Source: a virus
Length of the DNA stretch: 58,598 nt
Virus record (IMG/VR): IMGVR_UViG_3300035118_000057
Location: 1 to 58,598 of that record
Reading direction: 5' to 3' (one strand)
The notes under the pieces are model-generated. The model had not been told where the DNA came from and did no database searches. It was given only the letters and a program-made list of their open reading frames with translations. A program made the translations under genes and the position numbers. Positions 45,221 to 51,602 of the stretch are shown one piece after another (within the stretch, counting starts at the first letter, position 1; each line of letters starts with the position of its first letter).

Positions 45221-47800
45221 ATGAACGCGCACTCTGGCATCCCGCTATCAGGCGACATCGCGCTTGATCTGCACCTACAGCCGAAGCAGTGGGTGGCGTT
45301 TGATACTCCCGCTACAGAGGTATTATTCGGCGGTGCAGCCTTTGGTGGCAAGAGCCATCTTATGCGCGTGGCTGCGATTCTGTGGTGCAGTGAAATAGCT
45401 GGATTACAGGTTTATTTGTTCCGCCGCATCCGTGATGATCTCGTTAAAAATCATATGGAAGGTCCTAAGGGGTTTAGGGCGCTGCTGGCGCCGTGGACAT
45501 CTACTGGAATATGCAGGATTGTTGAGAACGAAATACGGTTCTGGAATGGAAGCAAGGTTTATCTGTGTCATTGTGAGCACGAGACAGATATATACAAATA
45601 CCAAGGAGTAGAAGCGCACGTTTTATTAATCGATGAACTTACACATTGGACTGAATCTATGTACCGTTTCTTGAGAAATCGTGTGCGCATGGTCGGAATT
45701 ACTTTGCCGAAGCAGTATGAGGGCCGGTTCCCGCGGATTCTATGCGGGGCTAATCCTGGCAACATCGGCCACCTATGGGTCAAGCGGACGTTTATTGAAG
45801 GTGATCAGCCGCTGAAGATCAGGTTGATGCCGGCGTCCGAGGGCGGGATGCTGCGGCAGCTCATCCCGGCTCGGCTCGAGGACAACGAGATAGGGGTTCA
45901 CGATGATCCAGAATATGAGGCGCGTTTGGAAGGCCTTGGCTCGGCGACGCTCGTTGCCGCCATGCGATGGGGAGACTGGGATGTCGTCGAGGGCGCCTTC
46001 TTTGACTGTTGGCAGCACCGCAAGCACGTTATCGCGCCGTTCGCTGTTCCAAAGGATTGGGTGCGCTTTCGCAGCGCTGACTGGGGCTCGGCTAGTCCCG
46101 GAAGCGTTGGCTGGTGGGCCGTCGTCCAGGACGATTACAAATTGTTTGACGGCGACGGTGGAATTGCCATTGATGAAGTGCTCACTGACGGAGGAGGAAT
46201 TCGACGAGGCGATGAAAAATTGGCGCCCGGCCATAACGTACTGGGAACCCGACTGCTCCCCCGCGGTGCCCTCGTCCGCTACCGCGAGGACTACATCGCC
46301 AGCGGCCCAGGAAAGGGCCTAAAGCTGACGGCAGAGCAGGTAGCAGATCGGATTATCGAACGCGAGAAGGACGATCCACGACTTGCGTACGCGGTCCTGG
46401 ACCCGAGCACGTTCAAGGAGGATGGTGGACCGTCGATTGCGGAGCGGATTAATACGAAGCTCGTCAAGGCCAAGCTGCCGGCGTTTCGCAAGGCGGATAA
46501 TGCCAGGGTGACGAAGATCGCTGGGCATGGCAGCGGGCCGATGAGCGGCTGGGACATTGTGAGGCAGAGGATGATCGGGACGGGAACGGCGGACGATCCG
46601 CATCCGACGATCTTCTGGTTTTCTACGTGCTTGAATTCGATCCGCACCATTCCCGCACTGCAGCATGACCCGGCACAGCCCGAAGATATTGAAAAGTCGG
46701 CCGAGGATCACTGCTTTAGTAGCGATACGCTTGTCAGGACTTCGGAAGGGCTGTATTCTTTCGCTGAACTGATGGGGAAAACCGGTCTTGTGCGATCTCA
46801 TGATGGCGAATGGCACCGGTTCCGATCAGTCAGGCTCATTAAGCACGATCAAGAGATGGTGCGCCTGAATTTCAGCGATGGGGCAGAGATACGATGTACA
46901 TCAGACCATCAATTTCTGACGGCGAGGGGGTGGATGGCGGCGAGCAATCTTCTGGGATCAGCGATCCTGTCGTTATCACAAACACAGCCCAAGAATTTGA
47001 CGGCAAGAGATATTATTTCTGTGGAGGCCGCTACTATCGAGGACCGGGCGGCCTCCTTCATCGCCTTGTTTGGATTGCCAACAATGGCGCAATCCCGAAG
47101 GGGTGGCATGTCCATCACAAAGATCGTAACCGCCACAACAATGCAATTGCAAATCTTGACTGCATGTCTTCGAACGCTCATCAATCCGGCGAGCATGGGG
47201 CCGAAACTGGCGCTAGAGGGCGTATCTATATCGAGTGCGCTCGCGAGGCTGCTCGTGAGTGGCACGGATCTCCGGAAGGAATTGCTTGGCATCGCGAGCA
47301 TTATGAGAAGCATTGCGCCGCCGCTATCCACGTTAAAGAGCAAAAAATATGCGAAGCCTGCAACGCAACATTTAATGGACGACCAGGGGACAGCAATAGA
47401 TTTTGCTCGAATGCCTGCAAGTCGCGATGGCGCAGAGCATCTGGAGTGGATGATGAGAAGCGCATTTGTGCTGAATGCGGAGAAAGCTTCGTTACCAATA
47501 AATATAGCAAACAGAAGCGTTGCTCCTACCGCTGCAGTGGCATCAACAGCGCTCGCACTAGGACCGATCTGTTCTGGCGTGAACGAAACAAGTCGCGCTG
47601 ATGTTTACTGTTTTACGGTTCCAGACACGGGCAACTTTGAGATGGCTAACGGGATGATCGCTGCCCAATGCGCAGATGATGCCCGCTACGCCTGCTTGTC
47701 CCGCCCATGGCTCAAGACCAAGCTTGCGCCCGAGCCTGTGAAGGACGCCTATCGGCCTCCGGGTGAAGAGATACCGTCTTCGAACTTCAAGGTGCTCTGA
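45221..47800 (+). CDS. terL: Terminase large subunit interrupted by an intein
   Basis: 859 residues before splicing; 540 without the intein, normal for P22-type large terminases. Walker A is FGGAAFGGKS (36-45), Walker B LLIDE (135-139); the nuclease begins with RSADWG (Asp287), continues at AVLDP (Asp394) and ends in the third motif EDH|CADDARY, with the break marking the intein (residues 498-816). The enzyme packages DNA into the head using ATP and cuts concatemers. Until the intein is removed the third metal-binding motif is split, so the nuclease should be inactive. Confidence 0.9.
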   Translation: MNAHSGIPLSGDIALDLHLQPKQWVAFDTPATEVLFGGAAFGGKSHLMRVAAILWCSEIAGLQVYLFRRIRDDLVKNHMEGPKGFRALLAPWTSTGICRIVENEIRFWNGSKVYLCHCEHETDIYKYQGVEAHVLLIDELTHWTESMYRFLRNRVRMVGITLPKQYEGRFPRILCGANPGNIGHLWVKRTFIEGDQPLKIRLMPASEGGMLRQLIPARLEDNEIGVHDDPEYEARLEGLGSATLVAAMRWGDWDVVEGAFFDCWQHRKHVIAPFAVPKDWVRFRSADWGSASPGSVGWWAVVQDDYKLFDGDGGIAIDEVLTDGGGIRRGDEKLAPGHNVLGTRLLPRGALVRYREDYIASGPGKGLKLTAEQVADRIIEREKDDPRLAYAVLDPSTFKEDGGPSIAERINTKLVKAKLPAFRKADNARVTKIAGHGSGPMSGWDIVRQRMIGTGTADDPHPTIFWFSTCLNSIRTIPALQHDPAQPEDIEKSAEDHCFSSDTLVRTSEGLYSFAELMGKTGLVRSHDGEWHRFRSVRLIKHDQEMVRLNFSDGAEIRCTSDHQFLTARGWMAASNLLGSAILSLSQTQPKNLTARDIISVEAATIEDRAASFIALFGLPTMAQSRRGGMSITKIVTATTMQLQILTACLRTLINPASMGPKLALEGVSISSALARLLVSGTDLRKELLGIASIMRSIAPPLSTLKSKKYAKPATQHLMDDQGTAIDFARMPASRDGAEHLEWMMRSAFVLNAEKASLPINIANRSVAPTAAVASTALALGPICSGVNETSRADVYCFTVPDTGNFEMANGMIAAQCADDARYACLSRPWLKTKLAPEPVKDAYRPPGEEIPSSNFKVL
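46712..47668 (+). other. Intein in terminase nuclease motif
   Basis: 319 codons. Starts at Cys498 with block A CFSSDTLVRTSEG; block B is EIRCTSDHQFLTARGW with the TxxH pair; block F is ADVYCFTVPDTGNFEMANGM. It ends AAQ before Cys817. The last residue is Gln instead of Asn and the next-to-last Ala instead of His; Gln-ending inteins are known, but the combination is unusual. Between blocks B and F the terminase frame has no LAGLIDADG or HNH motif; that span is instead coding in another frame. Confidence 0.85.
46894..47601 (+). CDS. HNH homing endonuclease nested out of frame inside the intein
   Basis: 235 residues in a different frame from the terminase. HNH_3 core: LLHRLVWIANNGAIPKGWHV, HHKDRNRHNNAIANLDCMSS. 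Two C-terminal zinc fingers follow: CEACNATFNG…FCSNAC and CAECGESFVTN…CSYRC. It fills the space between intein blocks B and F; its TGA (47599-47601) falls at the first bases of block F. GGGGCAGAGATACG before the ATG could serve as ribosome site. It should act as a homing enzyme for the intein. Confidence 0.85.
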   Translation: MYIRPSISDGEGVDGGEQSSGISDPVVITNTAQEFDGKRYYFCGGRYYRGPGGLLHRLVWIANNGAIPKGWHVHHKDRNRHNNAIANLDCMSSNAHQSGEHGAETGARGRIYIECAREAAREWHGSPEGIAWHREHYEKHCAAAIHVKEQKICEACNATFNGRPGDSNRFCSNACKSRWRRASGVDDEKRICAECGESFVTNKYSKQKRCSYRCSGINSARTRTDLFWRERNKSR

Positions 47801-47928
47801 TGCCAAAGCGCGATTGGGAAGCGATTGGTCGCCGCCATGGCGAGTGGCTTGGCAAATGGTTCTTTTGGTGCTGCCCCGCTTTCTATGTTGAGGCATGGAA
47901 ATCGATCAAACGTGAATTCTCGCGATGA
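47800..47928 (+). CDS. Small aromatic protein
   Basis: 42 residues, basic and Trp/Phe-rich (RRHGEWLGKWFFWCCPAFYV), overlapping the terminase stop and the next start. Possibly membrane-associated. Unknown. Confidence 0.5.
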   Translation: MPKRDWEAIGRRHGEWLGKWFFWCCPAFYVEAWKSIKREFSR

Positions 47929-48212
47929 AGCCCAAGACGCTCCCTCCCGACGCCAACCTTCTCGGCCTCGCCCGCGCTATCAATGCACGCCTGCCGCCGA
48001 GCGCCGCGGTTAACTTCTACCGCATCCAGCACGAGGACGGCCGGGAGCAAGTTGGCATCGTCTATCAGTCGGGCTTGCGGCGTGCTATTGTGTTGACGCA
48101 CTCCGGTCTGGGCGATGGCGACGCTGACGAGATCGTGATGGCGGTAAACGAGTGGGCTGAGCGGCAGAGCCAGGAATCGCGATGGACGACGGACCCGAAA
48201 GAGGCGGCCTGA
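47925..48212 (+). CDS. Small protein, unknown
   Basis: 95 residues: PPDANLLGLARAINARLPPS, EDGREQVGIVYQSGLRRAIV, ADEIVMAVNEWAERQSQESR; alternating helix and strand, small alpha/beta fold. ATGA overlap with the previous gene. Confidence 0.6.
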   Translation: MKPKTLPPDANLLGLARAINARLPPSAAVNFYRIQHEDGREQVGIVYQSGLRRAIVLTHSGLGDGDADEIVMAVNEWAERQSQESRWTTDPKEAA

Positions 48213-48265
48213 GGCTGATGGGCATCGTCGCTACGGCGATCTTCACATGCCGTTGGCGGTGATCC

Positions 48266-48406
48266 ATGGCCAATGATCGCAAATGCAAGAACTGTGGCCA
48301 CTCCATCGATCCGCGTCGCACGCTCAATGCGCTGTATTGTTCGAGTGTGTGCCGTGAGGCGTTCAACAACAAGAAGCCCAGGAAGAAGGCGAGGAAGGCG
48401 GCATGA
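48266..48406 (+). CDS. Small zinc-finger protein
   Basis: 46 residues: CKNCGHSIDPRRTLNALYCS-SVC is a compact C4 zinc finger, followed by a Lys-rich tail (NNKKPRKKARKAA). The same finger type occurs in the phage's HNH enzymes. Overlaps the next gene by 4 bases. Confidence 0.6.
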   Translation: MANDRKCKNCGHSIDPRRTLNALYCSSVCREAFNNKKPRKKARKAA

Positions 48407-48759
48407 GCGAGCGCGGCATCATTGCCACCAGTCCGATTTACGATGATGAATTGCGGCAAGCGGTCTTTGCCTTGGTGAAGGACTGGCAGAAGGGTTCGGC
48501 GATTGTCTGTTTGAGTGTAATTGCGGCTCCGGGCGGCTTACACTCTGGATGTGAGACAGAGGATGCTGAGCAGTTGGCAAGGGATGTTTCTGATTGGATG
48601 AAAAATAATGGCCATTCTGATGATTTAGCTGATCTTGAGATTTACTGCATTCCCGACAGTGGTGAATCGGTTGTTTATTTTGTTTCTTCTTCAGGAGTTA
48701 AGATGAGAGTGTTTTCTTCTTTCGTGACTACTGTCAAGGATTGGAGAAAATCGGCATGA
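48403..48759 (+). CDS. Small protein, unknown
   Basis: 118 residues, mixed alpha/beta: ELRQAVFALVKDWQKGSAIV, DLEIYCIPDSGESVVYFVSS, VFSSFVTTVKDWRKSA. The second half is more AT-rich than neighbours. Overlaps both neighbours by 4 bases. Confidence 0.6.
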   Translation: MSERGIIATSPIYDDELRQAVFALVKDWQKGSAIVCLSVIAAPGGLHSGCETEDAEQLARDVSDWMKNNGHSDDLADLEIYCIPDSGESVVYFVSSSGVKMRVFSSFVTTVKDWRKSA

Positions 48760-49001
48760 AGAACTGCATCCGCATGACTGTGCCGCTGTTCATTCGCCTG
48801 CTGGAATATGCTCGCGAGGACGCGAAGTCAGACTTGCCTCTGCACGACGTCGCCGAGCGCGCGATGCGGGCGAGCGAAATCCTCGATATGGACGACTATG
48901 AGGGACTGGTCGGGAAAGCTGGGAAAGCTGACCGTGACGACAAGCCGCTGACGAAGCCTCGTCCGAAGGTTGATCGGATCGCGAAGGACTATGTGGGTTG
49001 A
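48756..49001 (+). CDS. Small helical protein, unknown
   Basis: 81 residues: MKNCIRMTVPLFIRLLEYAR, ERAMRASEILDMDDYEGLVG and a Lys-rich disordered tail. Overlaps the previous stop (ATGA). No family recognised. Confidence 0.6.
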   Translation: MKNCIRMTVPLFIRLLEYAREDAKSDLPLHDVAERAMRASEILDMDDYEGLVGKAGKADRDDKPLTKPRPKVDRIAKDYVG

Positions 49002-49002
49002 T

Positions 49003-49680
49003 ATGCCCTACAACACTCGGACGATCCAACTCATCCGCCACGGGGCGACCAGCCTCAACAACGATGACGTGTCAGTTGACCGCATCCGCGGCTGGAAGGA
49101 CGTTCCGCTGTCTGATGACGGCCGCAAGGAAGCGTACCGCATCGCCGAGAAGATGGCGCATCGCAAGCCCGACGTGATTGTGACCTCGGATCTCAAGCGG
49201 GCGCATGACACGGCTGAGATCATCGCCAAGGAGCTCGGGATGAAGGTGGCTCTTGTGACGAAGGGATTTCGTCCGTGGAATGTAGGCACTTGGTCCGGTG
49301 TGGTGACCTCGAAGGCTATCCCTGTGCTGTGCGAATATGCGGAGCATAAGCCCGACAAGGCATTGCCCGAGGGTGAGAGTTTCAACACATTTCGCCTGCG
49401 GTTTTTCTCCGAATTGCTGCATGTGCTAGAGAAATATCCCGGCAAGATCGCCGTCGTGACTCACCACCGCGGCGAGCGTCTGATGAAGGCATGGGCTGGG
49501 ACGGAGAATGCTTCCGATGGCTCATGCAAGATGGCGGAGTTCAACAAGAAGGGCGAGCACACTGGATCGCTTGAGGATATCTCCATCCCGCAGGGGCGGC
49601 TGGCGAGCGCCGTGAAGGCGCTGGGCGGAAAGGGAGAGCACAAGGCCGGCGGCTTGGCTGCCGTGTTGGCGTATCCATGA
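49003..49680 (+). CDS. Histidine phosphatase (phosphoglycerate-mutase-like)
   Basis: 225 residues. QLIRHGATSLN is the RHG catalytic motif (His as phospho-acceptor), followed by LSDDGRKEAYRIAEKM, VTSDLKRAHDTAEIIAKELG (second Arg), PEGESFNTFRLRF and VVTHHRGERL (second His); all core residues of the branch are present. Substrate unknown: a sugar phosphate, nucleotide or protein phosphate are options. The C-terminal 60 residues (EDISIPQGRLASAVKALGGK) are not typical. Rare in phages; probably acquired from a host. Confidence 0.85.
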   Translation: MPYNTRTIQLIRHGATSLNNDDVSVDRIRGWKDVPLSDDGRKEAYRIAEKMAHRKPDVIVTSDLKRAHDTAEIIAKELGMKVALVTKGFRPWNVGTWSGVVTSKAIPVLCEYAEHKPDKALPEGESFNTFRLRFFSELLHVLEKYPGKIAVVTHHRGERLMKAWAGTENASDGSCKMAEFNKKGEHTGSLEDISIPQGRLASAVKALGGKGEHKAGGLAAVLAYP

Positions 49681-49877
49681 ACCACAGAGAACGCGAAACA
49701 ATAAACGCAGTGAAACTGTTGGGATTATGGAGCCCTGTTGGTCGCCATTTCATGCGCACTACGTCGGGCTGCACACTTGCGTTCCAGCTTGGCGAGATGC
49801 ACGAGGTGTCGTTCAGGTCGATCATACTGCGCACCGGGCTGCGGTTCGGGTTCATCCAGACGACGGGGAATGCATAA
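49677..49877 (+). CDS. Small protein, unknown
   Basis: 66 residues: NHRERETINAVKLLGLWSPV, GCTLAFQLGEMHEVSFRSII. Overlaps both neighbours by a few bases. Unknown. Confidence 0.55.
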   Translation: MNHRERETINAVKLLGLWSPVGRHFMRTTSGCTLAFQLGEMHEVSFRSIILRTGLRFGFIQTTGNA

Positions 49878-50164
49878 TGACAGCGCACAAAGCCAAGACT
49901 ATCACGGTATCTAATGTGATCGACGCCGCATGGCGCAATTTGCTCGAGCAGAACGTCCCGCCAGAGACGCATCCTGATCTTGTGAAGACGTTCAAGCGGT
50001 TCTTCTACGCCGGCGCCAAGACGTCGCTCGATAGCCTTGTCTACTCGGATGTATTGGACGAGGATCATCCCGACACGGCGACGCCGGAAGACATCAACCG
50101 CATTGATGCGATGATGCACGAGGTGCAGGCTTTCTTTGTCGAAGTGGCATCGGGGCGGCAATGA
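49877..50164 (+). CDS. Small helical protein, unknown
   Basis: 95 residues, helical and acidic: SNVIDAAWRNLLEQNVPPET, LVKTFKRFFYAGAKTSLDSL, INRIDAMMHEVQAFFVEVAS. Overlaps neighbours (TAATG, ATGA). Confidence 0.6.
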   Translation: MTAHKAKTITVSNVIDAAWRNLLEQNVPPETHPDLVKTFKRFFYAGAKTSLDSLVYSDVLDEDHPDTATPEDINRIDAMMHEVQAFFVEVASGRQ

Positions 50165-50343
50165 GCGAACGTGATCTGACTTTGAATGATGACGATCTTG
50201 CCGGCATGGCGCGCCGCATTGCCGATTACGCGAGAAGCGCTCTAGATAAGGCGTGGATTTATTTGCCAAGCTTTCGTGATGAAGTGACTTCCGAGGCGTT
50301 GGCGATGCTTAAAACAGTCATTCTTCACGAGCGTCGAAAATGA
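50161..50343 (+). CDS. Small helical protein, unknown
   Basis: 60 residues: DDDLAGMARRIADYARSALD, DEVTSEALAMLKTVILHERR. Four-base overlaps on both sides. Unknown. Confidence 0.55.
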   Translation: MSERDLTLNDDDLAGMARRIADYARSALDKAWIYLPSFRDEVTSEALAMLKTVILHERRK

Positions 50344-50552
50344 ACGTCGATTCCATCAAGGTCATGCAGCCGCTCGACGATTTGCGGCCCGGCTTCCGCG
50401 CCCTCGTCCACGAGTACGGCGCCGTGATTGTGCTGAAGATGATCGCGGAAGGCTACGACAGGCCAGAGGACTTGCGCCCAGTGCTTGAGATATGGCGCGA
50501 GCGCCGCCAGGAGATCGTGGGGACGCCTGCGTATCTGAGGATCAATGCATGA
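50340..50552 (+). CDS. Small protein, unknown
   Basis: 70 residues: QPLDDLRPGFRALVHEYGAV, IVLKMIAEGYDRPEDLRPVL, EIWRERRQEIVG. Overlaps neighbours by 3-4 bases. Unknown. Confidence 0.55.
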   Translation: MNVDSIKVMQPLDDLRPGFRALVHEYGAVIVLKMIAEGYDRPEDLRPVLEIWRERRQEIVGTPAYLRINA

Positions 50553-50701
50553 TAAAATGTCCGTATGGAAGATGCACCATGGTCAACCTTTGCAAAGGAG
50601 ACCATTGTGTAAGAATGGCATTGGAGCTTGACGGATGGGTCAGAGATAAGGATGGCCGTCTCGTAAAAACGCCAATTGCCCGGCAGGGCGAAGCAGGATA
50701 A
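50549..50701 (+). CDS. Small Cys-containing protein
   Basis: 50 residues: IKCPYGRCTMVNLCKGDHCV has four cysteines in a compact zinc-binding or disulfide arrangement, then ELDGWVRDKDGRLVKTPIAR. Starts inside the previous stop (ATGA). Unknown. Confidence 0.55.
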   Translation: MIKCPYGRCTMVNLCKGDHCVRMALELDGWVRDKDGRLVKTPIARQGEAG

Positions 50702-50774
50702 AACAACGGGGCGACGGGGTTGCATGCGGCGCCCCCATCGCCCCTGACCACATCGAGTGGAACGAGCACCCGAC

Positions 50775-51602
50775 ATGACTGAGGCGGAAGATAGACATAT
50801 TGTCACACGGGCACAAGCCAAGCGGCTCGGGCTCAAGCGGTACTTCACAGGGAAGCCGTGCAAAAGAGGGCACATAGCAGAGCGCTGGGTTTGTGGTCCA
50901 TGCATTGTTTGCCAGCGAGAGAATGTCAATCGATGGCATTTGGAAAACCGAGACAAAGTCAATGCAGGTGCCCAACGGCGACATGAGGCAGATCCTGAGA
51001 AGGCAAGATCGAAGAAGCGAGAGTGGCGACGGGACAATCCAGAGAAGGCACGAGAGGCTGATCGACGCTTTCGAGAGAAGCATCCTGAGAAAAAGCTAAA
51101 ATGGACTAAGGAATGGATTGAGAGAAACAAAGAACGCCACCAAGAGACGCGTAAAAAATGGTCTGAACTCAATAAAGAGAAATTGCGGGAATCCAGAGAG
51201 AAATGGAAAGACGCCAATCCCGATTTACATTTAGAATCGCTTGAGAAATGGCGGATCAACAATCCAGATTTCTTACGCGCAAGCAGGGCTCGGCGTCGAG
51301 CAAGGGTCAGAAATGCTGAAGGACGATACACTGCATCTGATCTTCAAGAGATATTTCAGCGCCAACATGGCTGCTGTATTTATTGCCGTAAGGAATTGGG
51401 TGCAAAATATCACGCAGACCATATTGTTGCATTGGCTCGGGGTGGTTCGAATTGGCCATCTAATATCCAATTATTGTGTCCATCGTGTAATTGCGCCAAA
51501 GGCGCCAAGGGGCACGATGAAGTCGCAGCCTTATTGTGTGAGGCGATAGATGCCCCAGGTCAGTTCAGCGGACGGCACATTAGGAAGGACATGGACGACT
51601 GA
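50775..51602 (+). CDS. HNH endonuclease with long charged helix
   Basis: 275 residues. N-terminal zinc-like GKPCKRGHIAERWVCGPCIVC, then about 90 residues of highly charged helical repeats (KKREWRRDNPEKAREADRRF, EKHPEKKLKWTKEWIERNKE), then a classic HNH: HGCCIYCRKELGAKYHADHI, ALARGGSNWPSNIQLLCPSC. The last 53 bases overlap the portal start, so the gene sits directly against an essential gene. AT-rich (24 G+C in 51121-51180), a mark of acquisition. Confidence 0.9.
   Translation: MTEAEDRHIVTRAQAKRLGLKRYFTGKPCKRGHIAERWVCGPCIVCQRENVNRWHLENRDKVNAGAQRRHEADPEKARSKKREWRRDNPEKAREADRRFREKHPEKKLKWTKEWIERNKERHQETRKKWSELNKEKLRESREKWKDANPDLHLESLEKWRINNPDFLRASRARRRARVRNAEGRYTASDLQEIFQRQHGCCIYCRKELGAKYHADHIVALARGGSNWPSNIQLLCPSCNCAKGAKGHDEVAALLCEAIDAPGQFSGRHIRKDMDD

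Noticed and set aside
46712-47668. Reading the terminase insert as a simple frameshifted (dead) intein-endonuclease fusion
   Set aside because: Blocks A, B, F and both exteins are all in one uninterrupted frame, so no frameshift is needed for the terminase; the HNH frame has its own start and stop. Kept only as the refuting alternative.
50453-51331. 292-codon minus-strand frame opposite the portal-side HNH gene
   Set aside because: Ser/Leu/Arg-rich antisense translation of charged repeats; no start signal.
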